DNA of 48,988 bases. Source: an uncultured Flavobacteriales bacterium (lineage in GTDB: Bacteria; Bacteroidota; Bacteroidia; Flavobacteriales; UBA7312). A program made the translations under genes and the position numbers. Where the stretch lies: contig CAJWHN010000004.1 of assembly GCA_913041085.1 (NCBI GenBank), positions 1-48,988 of the forward strand. Direction: 5' to 3'. The notes under the pieces were generated by a model that searched no databases, had not been told where the DNA came from, and worked only from the letters and a program-made list of their open reading frames with translations. Each line of letters opens with the position of its first letter. The stretch's first letter is position 1. Of this stretch, positions 1-8,243 are shown piece after piece.

Positions 1-491
1 TTACCACATGCCACAAAATTAAATCTATAGAGGCTCTTTCTGAAACAATCATTACTTTTCTTTCTGCTAGATCTGAAGACTATACTCAAATTGCTGGTCT
101 TGATTCGGGAGCGGATGACTATATTACAAAGCCAATTCGACCTCGTCTTTTATTAAGTCGTGTAAATGCTTTACTTAGAAGAAATTCAGAGTTCAATTAT
201 CAAAATTCAATATTAAATATTGGAGATCTTTCTTTAGACTCGGAGAAATTTGTAATAAGATATAAAAATAATGTAATTGACTTAACAAAAAAAGAATTTA
301 CATTATATGAATTACTTCTTTCAAAACCAGGCAAGGTCTTTAAGAGAAAAGAAATTTTAGAAAAAGTATGGGGTAATGATGTAATAATTGGTGATAGAAC
401 TATTGATGTTCATATAAGAAAGATTAGATCAAAAACTAATCCAAATTATATTAAAACAATTAAAGGAGTTGGGTATAAATTTGAATGCTAA
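1..491 (+). CDS. OmpR-family response regulator, 5' truncated by window edge
   Basis: The reading frame is open from base 3 to the TAA at 489-491; the start lies outside the window. The visible part begins late in the receiver domain. It contains the conserved switch region ending in GADDYITKP, whose Lys is the invariant receiver lysine. A winged-helix Trans_reg_C domain follows, with DLTKKEFTLYELL, the recognition region DRTIDVHIRKIRSK and the terminal KTIKGVGYKFE. This is the PhoB/OmpR architecture: a DNA-binding transcription factor activated by phosphorylation of an Asp that is not visible here. The stop overlaps the next gene's start by 7 bases, so it is co-translated with the histidine kinase and is its presumed partner. 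The signal sensed cannot be deduced. Confidence 0.93.
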   Translation, partial: TTCHKIKSIEALSETIITFLSARSEDYTQIAGLDSGADDYITKPIRPRLLLSRVNALLRRNSEFNYQNSILNIGDLSLDSEKFVIRYKNNVIDLTKKEFTLYELLLSKPGKVFKRKEILEKVWGNDVIIGDRTIDVHIRKIRSKTNPNYIKTIKGVGYKFEC

Positions 492-1519
492 TGAAAAAAT
501 ATTCTAATCCAAAATCAATATCTTTATTTTCATCGCTTTTTTTAGCAATTTTAATTTCATTACTATTTCTTATAATTAGTTTTCTTTTTGTAAGTTCTAA
601 CCTAACGAATTTTATAATTATTTTTTTGTTGGTTTTTACTATTTGCTTTGTAACTAATTATCTACTTCTTTCTAAATTTATAAGTGAAAAAGTAAAAGTC
701 ATTTATAAAACTATTCTAAGTCAAAAAGGAGTTTCTGAAAAAATAGAGACCGATTTAGAAAAAGTAAATAATGACGTTTTTAATTTTTTGAATCGCAACA
801 AATCTGAATTAGATGAGTTAAAAAAAATGGAAACATTTAGAAGAGAATTTATTGGGAATATATCTCATGAGCTAAAAACCCCAGTTTTTAATATGCAGGG
901 TTTTATATATACACTTCTAGATGGTGCTGTTAATGATGAAAATGTAAAAATTAAATACTTAGAACGAACTTCAAAATCAATAGATAGAATGATAACTATG
1001 CTAAATGATTTAGATGTAATCACAAGTATTGAGTCTAACAATTACAGTATTGATTTTTCTGATTGGGATATCATTTCATTAATCGAAGAAATATTAGGTC
1101 AACTAGAAATTAAAACTAAATCAAAAAATATTTCAATTAGTTTAGATTTTGATAAAAAGGCACAAGTATATGTTCACGCCGATAGGGATTTAATACATCA
1201 TGTTATGACAAATTTACTAGTGAATTCAATTAATTATGGTAATCTTAATGGCAACACTAAAGTTAGATTGTATGAAATGGGAGATAATATTTTAATTGAA
1301 GTTGCTGATAATGGCATTGGTATTTCTCAAAAACATTTACCACGACTTTTTGAGCGTTTTTTTAGAGTTGATAAATCAAGATCAAGGCAAGCTGGTGGAA
1401 GTGGACTGGGATTATCTATAGTAAAACATATTTTAGAAAGTCATGGCCAAACAATCAATGTAAGAAGTACAGAAGGTATTGGAACAACATTTGGTTTTAC
1501 TCTAAAAAAATCTAATTAA
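485..1519 (+). CDS. Two-component sensor histidine kinase
   Basis: This 344-residue membrane kinase autophosphorylates on His and passes the phosphate to the upstream-encoded response regulator. Two hydrophobic helices (about residues 13-36 and 42-63) are separated by only about five residues, so there is practically no periplasmic sensor domain. A HisKA domain follows with the H-box ISHELKTP (phospho-acceptor His128). The HATPase_c domain has an N-box (HHVMTNLLVNSINYG), ADNGIGI and GGSGLGLSI. The start overlaps the regulator gene; a second ATG at 491 is also possible. The C-terminal half resembles the PhoR/BaeS-type kinases common in Flavobacteriia. The near-absent loop suggests sensing inside the membrane or through a partner protein (inference). 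Confidence 0.92.
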   Translation: MLMKKYSNPKSISLFSSLFLAILISLLFLIISFLFVSSNLTNFIIIFLLVFTICFVTNYLLLSKFISEKVKVIYKTILSQKGVSEKIETDLEKVNNDVFNFLNRNKSELDELKKMETFRREFIGNISHELKTPVFNMQGFIYTLLDGAVNDENVKIKYLERTSKSIDRMITMLNDLDVITSIESNNYSIDFSDWDIISLIEEILGQLEIKTKSKNISISLDFDKKAQVYVHADRDLIHHVMTNLLVNSINYGNLNGNTKVRLYEMGDNILIEVADNGIGISQKHLPRLFERFFRVDKSRSRQAGGSGLGLSIVKHILESHGQTINVRSTEGIGTTFGFTLKKSN

Positions 1520-1538
1520 TACACAAATAGATATCAAA

Positions 1539-1865
1539 TCACTTATCCATTTGATCATCTCTTGGAACTTTTACTTCAATTTTTGCTTTTGGATTTCTTT
1601 GTGACATAAATTGAGCAATTTTTTTTGTCATTTCGTCATAAACAGCTGAATATTGTATTAAACTAACTTCCATAATAAAATTTCCAGCAGAGTATTCGTA
1701 TTCCATTGGTCCAATCCTAGCAACAGCATGATTATTATAAAAAACTTCGTTCGCTTTAACTGTAAATTTTTCATATTCATCAGAAGGTAAATATGTAAGG
1801 GAATTACATGATGTAATCAAAAGAAAAGCGACTGATAGGTTTAAATACTTCAAATAATTTTTCAT
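1539..1865 (-). CDS. Small putative lipoprotein, unknown function
   Basis: This is a 108-residue protein with a lipoprotein signal peptide: a basic N terminus, a hydrophobic stretch and a lipobox LLITSC with the lipidated Cys at residue 20. The mature part is short and polar and matches no family I recognise. It should be exported and anchored in a membrane. Its ATG overlaps the stop of the glycosyltransferase gene by one base (TAATG on the minus strand), so the two are translated together. It converges on the histidine kinase gene with 19 bases between stops and no visible terminator. Confidence 0.75.
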   Translation of the reverse strand: MKNYLKYLNLSVAFLLITSCNSLTYLPSDEYEKFTVKANEVFYNNHAVARIGPMEYEYSAGNFIMEVSLIQYSAVYDEMTKKIAQFMSQRNPKAKIEVKVPRDDQMDK

Positions 1866-2983
1866 TATGCTAAGTTATAAATTTTATTAAATACTTCAAA
1901 AATATTTTTCCAATCTGTATTATCAATTTTGGCTTTAAATCCATTAAACTCTGAACTTCTAATCAAAGCATTTTTTATATTAAAATCTTTTTGATGTGTA
2001 GCAAAAGCCACATTTTTATCGTAAAAGTATTTTGCTAAATAAAGCTGTTCTGTTTGTCCTGGGGTTGGCACAAAAATGGCTTTTTTATGCAGTTTGGCAA
2101 TATCCATTACTGTAGAATAACCAGAACGACTAATGACAACATTAGCATTGACCATTTGCTGATTTAGTGACTTGGCGTTGAGGTGGCTAATCACCTTTAA
2201 ATTTCCTATTTCTTCTTCCTTATTTTCTTCTGTTTTACCTAAAACTAATACCGCTTTAAACTTAGAGGCTATTAACTGTTTTCTAAGTAACTCTTCAAAC
2301 ATACTACGTTGAGGCTCTGGACCAGAGACAATGGCTAGAACATCTAACTCTTCTGTTTTTTCTAGGCTCTCAAAACGAGATAAAGCACCGATATATTGGC
2401 ATTTGAAAGGACTCTTATTAGCTTTTGAAAGCTGACCGCTTAACTGATGTGTGTCAGAGTCGGGCACCCAACACTCATCAAATTTTTGAATGTATTTGAA
2501 GTTAATTTTTTGTAAGTTTTCAGAGAATATGGGTGATTGTATTTGCAGTTGATGCGTCACAAATACGCAAGGCACTTTTTTGGAGTATAAGCCATAACGG
2601 TTGTCCGAAATCACGCCATCAATGTTGTAATCATCAATAATTTGTTGCAATTGTTTGTGTTCTTGGCGAATACCTTTCCAAATTTTAAACAATTGACTCA
2701 GCATACTCAGAGCCATTTGTCCATTTTTAGGGTAGCTAATATTATAACCCTCTAACTTTATGAAATCATTTCTTGGAAACTCTTGAATAAGCAGTTCTAA
2801 AGGTCTTCCACTAGCGGCAAATACTACTTCATAGCCTTCTTTTTCTAAGGCCTTAGCAATAGGAACGCATCGACTAGCGTGTCCCAATCCCCAATCCAAT
2901 GGAGCTACAAGTATTCGCTTTTTAGAATTCACGCTTCGAAAGTACTTAAAAATTGACCTATTTTTGCATAAAATTTTTAGCAT
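1865..2983 (-). CDS. GT28/MurG-like glycosyltransferase, function unknown
   Basis: This protein of about 372 residues has the two-Rossmann layout of GT-B glycosyltransferases. An N-terminal APLDWGLGHASR motif (glycine-rich, GHxxR) and a C-terminal nucleotide-sugar region (SRSGYSTVMDIA, then FVPTPGQTEQ) resemble the GT28 C-terminal domain of MurG and UDP-glycosyltransferases. It belongs to a group widespread in Bacteroidota whose acceptor is unknown. MurG proper is encoded elsewhere in this window, so this is not the lipid II enzyme. Start choice is uncertain. ATG 2983 overlaps head-to-head with the trmB start and would place the trmB promoter inside this gene. A GTG at 2932, a few codons before the first conserved strand, is a reasonable alternative, and a TTG at 2989 is also open. 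Confidence 0.8.
   Translation of the reverse strand: MLKILCKNRSIFKYFRSVNSKKRILVAPLDWGLGHASRCVPIAKALEKEGYEVVFAASGRPLELLIQEFPRNDFIKLEGYNISYPKNGQMALSMLSQLFKIWKGIRQEHKQLQQIIDDYNIDGVISDNRYGLYSKKVPCVFVTHQLQIQSPIFSENLQKINFKYIQKFDECWVPDSDTHQLSGQLSKANKSPFKCQYIGALSRFESLEKTEELDVLAIVSGPEPQRSMFEELLRKQLIASKFKAVLVLGKTEENKEEEIGNLKVISHLNAKSLNQQMVNANVVISRSGYSTVMDIAKLHKKAIFVPTPGQTEQLYLAKYFYDKNVAFATHQKDFNIKNALIRSSEFNGFKAKIDNTDWKNIFEVFNKIYNLA
2959..2966 (+). promoter_or_regulatory. -7 promoter element for trmB
   Basis: TATTTTTG matches the Bacteroidota -7 consensus TAnnTTTG and ends 16 bases before the TTG start of trmB. No clear -33 element was seen. It lies within the extreme 5' end of the divergent glycosyltransferase frame. 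Confidence 0.5.
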
Positions 2984-3651
2984 TGGCAAAGAACAAACTC
3001 CGTAAGTTTTCTCAAATGGCAGAATACCCTAATGTCTTTCAGCCTACATTTGAAGAATTAAAATCAGGCTTTTCAATACAAGGCAAGTGGAAGCCTGAAG
3101 TATTTAAAAACGACAATCCATTAGTTGTAGAATTGGGCTGTGGGAAAGGCGAATATTCGGTGGGTTTGGCCAAAAAATATCCTGAAAAAAACTTTTTGGG
3201 TATAGATGTTAAAGGGGCACGTATGTGGAAAGGGGCAAGTGATGCGGTACATGAATGCATATCTAATGTAGCTTTTTTAAGAACACGTATAGAATTTATA
3301 GAATACTGTTTTGCTAATAGTGAAGTCGATGAAATCTGGATTACTTTTCCAGACCCCCAAATCAAAAAGAAAAGAGCAAAAAATAGATTGACACACCCCG
3401 TATTTTTAGAACGTTATTCCAATATTTTACAGGACAAGGGATTGATTCATCTAAAAACTGACAGCCAATTTTTACACGGGTATACATTAGGAATTATTGA
3501 AGGTCATCAGCACCACTTAGAAGATGCTGAACACGATATTTACAATGCTGTTTTGCAGAGGGATAACATGGAGATTAAAACCCATTACGAGCAATTATTC
3601 CTAGAAAAAAACATGCCTATTACCTATTTGAGGTTTAGGTTGAAAAGTTAA
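2983..3651 (+). CDS. trmB: tRNA (guanine-N7-)-methyltransferase TrmB
   Basis: TrmB transfers a methyl group from S-adenosylmethionine to N7 of G46 in the tRNA variable loop. The SAM-binding motif VVELGCGKGEY is at residues 48-58, and the family motif FPDPQIKKKRAKNR with the conserved Asp/Pro follows in the second half. A TTG at 2983 is chosen as start because it gives the basic N terminus MAKNKLRKFSQM. Bacteroidota TrmB proteins keep this N terminus, and an ATG at 3016 would remove it. The length of 222 residues fits the family. The alkyltransferase-like gene begins seven bases after the stop and is probably co-transcribed. Confidence 0.93.
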   Translation: MAKNKLRKFSQMAEYPNVFQPTFEELKSGFSIQGKWKPEVFKNDNPLVVELGCGKGEYSVGLAKKYPEKNFLGIDVKGARMWKGASDAVHECISNVAFLRTRIEFIEYCFANSEVDEIWITFPDPQIKKKRAKNRLTHPVFLERYSNILQDKGLIHLKTDSQFLHGYTLGIIEGHQHHLEDAEHDIYNAVLQRDNMEIKTHYEQLFLEKNMPITYLRFRLKS

Positions 3652-3658
3652 CTTAATA

Positions 3659-3985
3659 ATGCTATTAAATAATTTTTTCTCTAAAGTGTATGAGGTCGTT
3701 ATTCAAATTCCTGAAGGACGAGTGACGAGCTATGGTGCCATTGCCAATTATTTAGGGAGCCCACAATCTGCGCGTATGGTTGGCTGGGCACTAAACAAAG
3801 TCAATACATTTGAAATACCTGCTCATAGAGTAGTTAATAAGCAAGGTTTACTTACTGGCAAATTCCATTTTGATGGTGTCACTCTAATGCAACAACTTTT
3901 AGAAAATGAAGCTATTGAGGTTCTCGACAATCAAATTCATGACTTAAAAAAAGTCTTTTGGGACCCTAGTAAAGAATTAAGTTGA
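3659..3985 (+). CDS. Alkyltransferase-like protein (ATL), catalytic Cys replaced by Ala
   Basis: This 108-residue protein consists only of the DNA-binding domain of O6-alkylguanine-DNA alkyltransferases. It has the winged-helix element GRVTSYGAIANYLG (residues 20-33), the arginine-finger region SARMVGWAL (38-46) and the active-site segment PAHRVV (54-59). In real methyltransferases that segment is PCHRV; here the acceptor Cys is Ala55, so direct alkyl transfer is impossible. This is the signature of ATL proteins, which bind O6-alkylguanine lesions and flag them for nucleotide excision repair (known for the family). It lies directly downstream of trmB. Confidence in the ATL call is high; the in vivo role is by analogy. 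Confidence 0.9.
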   Translation: MLLNNFFSKVYEVVIQIPEGRVTSYGAIANYLGSPQSARMVGWALNKVNTFEIPAHRVVNKQGLLTGKFHFDGVTLMQQLLENEAIEVLDNQIHDLKKVFWDPSKELS

Positions 3986-4012
3986 ATCATTCTAAATAAA
4001 GCAGCAATTACG

Positions 4013-4020
4013 TATCTTTG
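4013..4020 (+). promoter_or_regulatory. -7 promoter element for mrp, predicted leaderless
   Basis: TATCTTTG matches TAnnTTTG exactly and ends seven bases before the A of the mrp ATG (4027). The expected transcription start therefore falls on or next to the start codon. No good -33 element is at the usual spacing. Confidence 0.55.
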
Positions 4021-4026
4021 TTCCCG

Positions 4027-5151
4027 ATGAAAATAAGTAATGAACAAGTTTTAAAAGCTCTTTCTACTTTTACTCTTCCTGGTGGTGGTAAGGACTTGGT
4101 TTCGGCTAATGCAATTCGTAATATCCAAATCTTTGGTAAAGAGGTTTTGTTGGATATAGTTATTGATAACCCAACACTTCAATACAAAAAGAAAGTGGAG
4201 GTAGATTGTATTAAAGCTATCCATCAGCACGTCTATGAAAAAGCCGATGTAATGGTCAATATCATTGTAGAAGCCCCTGAAAAAAAATCCAATATAATAA
4301 GGGGTAATGAAATACCAGGTGTAAAAAATATAATTGCTATTGCTTCAGGAAAAGGTGGTGTTGGAAAATCTACTGTCACCGCAAATTTGGCTGTAGCACT
4401 TGCCGATAAAGGTTATAAAGTAGGTTTAGTCGATGCCGATATTTATGGACCTTCTATGCCTATTATGTTTGATGTGGTTAAAGCCAAGCCTAATGGTAGA
4501 GAGGTGGACGGTAAACGAAAAATCTTACCAGTAGAAAGTTACGGTGTAAAGTTATTATCCATTGGATTTTTTGCCAACACTGACCAAGCTGTAGTTTGGC
4601 GTGGTGCTATGGCGTCCAAGGCTTTGAATCAAATGCTTTGGGATACCGATTGGGGCGACTTAGACTACATGCTTATAGACTTGCCACCCGGTACTGGTGA
4701 TATCCATTTGTCCTTGGTGCAGTCTATACCTGTTGGTGCTGCAGTTGTCGTTAGTACTCCTCAAAATATTGCATTGGCTGATGCCCGTAAAGGAGTGGCT
4801 ATGTTCCAAATGGACTCCATCAATGTTCCTGTACTTGGTATAGTAGAAAATATGTCATTTTTCACGCCACAAGAATTACCGAATAATAAATATTATATCT
4901 TTGGTCAGGAAGGGGCTAGAGTACTAGCTGAAAAACTAGAGCTCCCTTTATTAGCTGAAATACCACTAGTGCAAAGCGTTAGAGAAGCCGCTGACGCTGG
5001 TCGCCCTGCTGTTTTGCAAGGTTCAACACCAGCAGCCATTGCCTTTTTAGATTTTGCTGATAAAGTAGTGGAGGAAATGAATAAAAGAAACCAATTAGAT
5101 GCAACTAAACGTGTTGAAATTACAAACACTAACGGTTGTTCAACAAATTAA
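4027..5151 (+). CDS. mrp: Mrp/ApbC/Nbp35-family Fe-S cluster carrier ATPase
   Basis: This 374-residue cytoplasmic P-loop ATPase carries and delivers iron-sulfur clusters. An N-terminal DUF59/MIP18-like domain (about residues 1-85) is followed by the MinD-like ATPase with the deviant Walker A GKGGVGKST (108-116), VDADIYGPSMP, and DLPPGTGD as Walker B. The usual CxxC after ENMS in E. coli Mrp is absent: this protein reads ENMSFFTPQELP there, as I recall for Bacteroidota homologues. Start ATG 4027 is preferred over the TTG at 4018 because that TTG is part of the promoter -7 box. The NifU-domain gene begins two bases after the stop, which supports a shared Fe-S role. Confidence 0.93.
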   Translation: MKISNEQVLKALSTFTLPGGGKDLVSANAIRNIQIFGKEVLLDIVIDNPTLQYKKKVEVDCIKAIHQHVYEKADVMVNIIVEAPEKKSNIIRGNEIPGVKNIIAIASGKGGVGKSTVTANLAVALADKGYKVGLVDADIYGPSMPIMFDVVKAKPNGREVDGKRKILPVESYGVKLLSIGFFANTDQAVVWRGAMASKALNQMLWDTDWGDLDYMLIDLPPGTGDIHLSLVQSIPVGAAVVVSTPQNIALADARKGVAMFQMDSINVPVLGIVENMSFFTPQELPNNKYYIFGQEGARVLAEKLELPLLAEIPLVQSVREAADAGRPAVLQGSTPAAIAFLDFADKVVEEMNKRNQLDATKRVEITNTNGCSTN

Positions 5152-5153
5152 AA

Positions 5154-5414
5154 ATGGGAATAATAACTGATTCAACAGTAATTAATAAAATAGAAGATGC
5201 CTTAGCACAAGTTCGCCCCTTTTTGGAATCGGATGGTGGTGATATACGTCTTATTGAGGTTACTGACGATTACATAGTAAAAGTAAAATTACTTGGCGCA
5301 TGCAGCGAATGTCAAGTCAGTATGATGACTTTAAAAGCTGGTGTTGAACAAGCTGTCAAAAAGGTTCTTCCTGAAGTTCAGAAAGTAGTTGATATTGATA
5401 AATTAGAGGATTAA
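5154..5414 (+). CDS. NifU C-terminal-domain Fe-S scaffold protein
   Basis: This 86-residue protein is a stand-alone NifU-like domain. The motif ESDGGDIRL (residues 25-33) and the cluster-binding pair CSEC (Cys50 and Cys53) are in place. Such proteins assemble or transfer Fe-S clusters. Start ATG 5154, two bases after the mrp stop, is preferred to an upstream in-frame start inside mrp. The stop overlaps the korA ATG (TAATG), so mrp, this gene and korAB form one translationally coupled unit. It plausibly helps mature the cluster-containing oxidoreductase encoded next. Confidence 0.93.
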   Translation: MGIITDSTVINKIEDALAQVRPFLESDGGDIRLIEVTDDYIVKVKLLGACSECQVSMMTLKAGVEQAVKKVLPEVQKVVDIDKLED

Positions 5415-7252
5415 TGACTCAAGAAACAGTAGAAAAAGTAGTTATTTTCTTCGCTGGTGATTCAGGAGATGGAATTCAATTAACAGGCTCGCAGTTTACT
5501 AATACCGCCGCTTTGTATGGTAATGACCTCAGTACATTTCCTGATTTTCCCGCTGAGATACGAGCCCCCCAAGGCACATTGGCTGGAGTGTCAGGTTTCC
5601 AAATATCTTTTGGAAGTACTGAAATATTTACGCCTGGTGATGAATGCGATGTCTTGGTCGTAATGAATGTGGCAGCACTAAAAGCCAACCTCAAGCGATT
5701 GAAAAAAGGAGGAGCAATTATCCTCAATACCGATGGTTTTGATAAAAGAAATTTGCGTCTAGCTGGTTTTGCTGATGATGAAAATCCATTAACAGACAAT
5801 TCTCTTGCAGATTATAGAGTAAGCGAAATGAATGTCACTAAGCTAACACGAGAATGTTTAGTCGATGTTACATTGGGTGTCAAAGAAAAAGACCGCTGTA
5901 AAAATATGTTTGTCCTCGGTTTTGTCTATTGGATGTATAACCGTTCTTTGGAGCATACCATAGATTTCTTAAAACAGAAATTCAATAGTAAACCAGATGT
6001 ATTAGAGGCCAATACTAGAGTACTTAAAGCCGGATATAATTTTGCTAATACTTGTGAAATATCAAGTAGTAGGTTTGACGTTAAACCTGCAAAAATGGCA
6101 TCAGGAACTTACCGCAACATAATGGGTAATCAAGCTACGGCTATGGGTCTTATTGCTGCCTCTCAGCAGTCAGGTCTTGACTTATTTTATGGGTCGTATC
6201 CTATTACTCCAGCATCTGATATCTTACACGAATTGGCCAAACATAAAAACTTTAGTGTACGTTCTTTCCAAGCCGAAGATGAAATAGCGGCTGTAAGTGC
6301 AAGTATAGGAGCATCTTTTGGAGGTGCTTTAGGAGTTACAGCAACATCTGGTCCTGGTGTAGCTTTAAAAGGCGAAGCTATAGGTTTGGCTTTTATGCTA
6401 GAGTTACCCTTAATTATTGTTAATGTACAAAGAGGCGGGCCTTCAACGGGTTTGCCAACCAAAACAGAACAAGCCGATTTGTTACAAGCTATGTATGGTA
6501 GAAATGGTGAAGCACCTGTGCCAGTCATTTCTGCAAGTACGCCATCGGATTGTTTTGAGGCTACTTTAGATGCCTGTCGCATTGCAATAGAACACATGAC
6601 ACCTGTATTCTTCTTATCTGACGGATATATTGCTAATGGTGCAGAACCTTGGTTATTTCCTCAGTCTAAAGACCTTCAGTCTATAAAGGTACCGATGACT
6701 AAAAAAGAAAATACCGATTATTTGCCCTATAAAAGAGATGATAAATTAGTTAGAGAATGGGCTATCCCTGGTATGTCAGGTTTAGAACATAGAGTAGGGG
6801 GCTTAGAAAAAGAAGATTTGACGGGCAATGTTTCTTACGACTCTGGCAACCACGAATTAATGGTGAAAACTAGAGCCGAAAAAGTGGAACGTATAGCTGA
6901 TTTCATTCCAAATCAGGAGTTAGATGCTGGTTCAGAAAAAGCTACAGTTTTGGTTTTAGCTTGGGGTTCAACTTATGGTGCAATAAAAACAGCAGTCAAA
7001 GAATTATTGGCTGAAGGATATTCAGTAGCTCATGCTCATTTGCGTTATATCAATCCGTTTCCTAAAAATTTAGAAAGTCTAATACGGGCTTACGACAAGG
7101 TTCTAATACCAGAAATAAATAACGGTCAGTTGATAAAACTGATACGTGATAAGTACGTTATAGATGCTATTCCAATGAATAAAATTCAGGGAATACCATT
7201 TGAAGCAAGAGAAATTAAAAACCGAATTATTGAATTGCACGATGGAGAATAA
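5414..7252 (+). CDS. korA: 2-oxoacid:ferredoxin oxidoreductase subunit alpha (KorA type, gamma-alpha fusion)
   Basis: This 612-residue subunit belongs to a 2-oxoglutarate/2-oxoacid:acceptor oxidoreductase, which oxidatively decarboxylates a 2-oxoacid to its acyl-CoA and reduces ferredoxin. The N-terminal ~190 residues form the gamma-type domain ([15 protein letters not shown], then [11 protein letters not shown]). The PFOR domain follows, with [29 protein letters not shown], the strongly conserved [26 protein letters not shown] and [15 protein letters not shown]. The gamma-alpha fusion is typical of KorA. It lies between the NifU gene (1-base overlap) and korB (11-base overlap). The exact 2-oxoacid cannot be read from sequence; 2-oxoglutarate is most likely. 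Confidence 0.92.
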   Translation: MTQETVEKVVIFFAGDSGDGIQLTGSQFTNTAALYGNDLSTFPDFPAEIRAPQGTLAGVSGFQISFGSTEIFTPGDECDVLVVMNVAALKANLKRLKKGGAIILNTDGFDKRNLRLAGFADDENPLTDNSLADYRVSEMNVTKLTRECLVDVTLGVKEKDRCKNMFVLGFVYWMYNRSLEHTIDFLKQKFNSKPDVLEANTRVLKAGYNFANTCEISSSRFDVKPAKMASGTYRNIMGNQATAMGLIAASQQSGLDLFYGSYPITPASDILHELAKHKNFSVRSFQAEDEIAAVSASIGASFGGALGVTATSGPGVALKGEAIGLAFMLELPLIIVNVQRGGPSTGLPTKTEQADLLQAMYGRNGEAPVPVISASTPSDCFEATLDACRIAIEHMTPVFFLSDGYIANGAEPWLFPQSKDLQSIKVPMTKKENTDYLPYKRDDKLVREWAIPGMSGLEHRVGGLEKEDLTGNVSYDSGNHELMVKTRAEKVERIADFIPNQELDAGSEKATVLVLAWGSTYGAIKTAVKELLAEGYSVAHAHLRYINPFPKNLESLIRAYDKVLIPEINNGQLIKLIRDKYVIDAIPMNKIQGIPFEAREIKNRIIELHDGE

Positions 7253-8243
7253 GGTATATACAGCAAAAGATTTTTCTTCTGATCAAGAAGTACGTTGGTG
7301 TCCTGGTTGTGGGGATTATTCCATATTAAAACAAGTGCAGTCGGTAATGCCAGAAATCAACGTGCCTAAAGAAGATATTGTATTCATTTCAGGAATAGGC
7401 TGTTCTTCTCGTTTCCCGTATTATATGGAAACCTTTGGTATGCATTCTATTCATGGTAGAGCAACGGCTATAGCAAGTGGACTAAAAGCAGCACGTCCCG
7501 ATTTGAGTGTTTGGATAATTACCGGTGATGGTGATTCACTATCAATTGGTGGTAATCACTTGATTCATCTTCTAAGAAGAAATTTTGATACCAATGTCTT
7601 GTTGTTCAATAATCAGATTTATGGATTAACTAAAGGACAATATTCGCCAACTTCCGAAAAAGGTAAAAAGACAAAGTCTACGCCAATGGGGTCGATAGAC
7701 CACCCTTTTAACCCATTAGCCTTGTGTATGGGTGCTGATGCAACCTTTATTGCAAGAACAATGGATAGAGATCCTAAGCACATGCGAGAAATGTTAATGC
7801 GTTCTAATAATCATAAGGGCACTTCTTTACTAGAGATATATCAAAATTGTAATGTCTTTAATGATGGGGCATTTTTTGGCATGACAGATAAAGCCACAAA
7901 AATGAATCAAACCCTGTTTTTAGAACACGGACAACCTTTAGTATTTGGAGAAAATAAAGACAAAGGTATTCGTTTGGATGGCTTTAAGCCTATCATTGTT
8001 TCATTAGAGGATTGCTCTATTGATGAGTTGTGGATTCACAATGAAAAAGATAGAGTCAAAGCAGGTTTGCTAACACGTTTCTTTGATGCTGATTTCCCAC
8101 GTCCTTTTGGGGTATTTTATTCTGAAGATAGACCAACCTACGAAGATGCTTTGGTACAACAAATTGACGATGCTATGCAGCAAAAGGGCCAAGGTAATTT
8201 GGACGATTTACTTAAAGGGTCTAACACTTGGACAATCGACTAA
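7242..8243 (+). CDS. korB: 2-oxoacid:ferredoxin oxidoreductase subunit beta (KorB type)
   Basis: This 333-residue thiamine-diphosphate- and Fe-S-binding subunit partners the upstream KorA. It has [10 protein letters not shown] (Cys20 and Cys23) and [13 protein letters not shown] with another conserved Cys. The TPP/Mg2+ motif [12 protein letters not shown] is followed by [19 protein letters not shown] 7242 gives the conserved N terminus; a longer in-frame start inside korA adds residues not expected in the family. No delta/ferredoxin subunit is encoded nearby, so a free ferredoxin is the likely electron acceptor. The TAA (8241-8243) overlaps the stop of the decayed minus-strand gene in the shared sequence CTAA. 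Confidence 0.92.
   Translation: MENKVYTAKDFSSDQEVRWCPGCGDYSILKQVQSVMPEINVPKEDIVFISGIGCSSRFPYYMETFGMHSIHGRATAIASGLKAARPDLSVWIITGDGDSLSIGGNHLIHLLRRNFDTNVLLFNNQIYGLTKGQYSPTSEKGKKTKSTPMGSIDHPFNPLALCMGADATFIARTMDRDPKHMREMLMRSNNHKGTSLLEIYQNCNVFNDGAFFGMTDKATKMNQTLFLEHGQPLVFGENKDKGIRLDGFKPIIVSLEDCSIDELWIHNEKDRVKAGLLTRFFDADFPRPFGVFYSEDRPTYEDALVQQIDDAMQQKGQGNLDDLLKGSNTWTID

Noticed and set aside
5476-6597. Long open frames antisense to korA (107 and 136 codons), and similar ones under other genes.
   Set aside because: They lie wholly opposite strongly conserved coding sequence, show no recognisable domains and have no promoter-like boxes.
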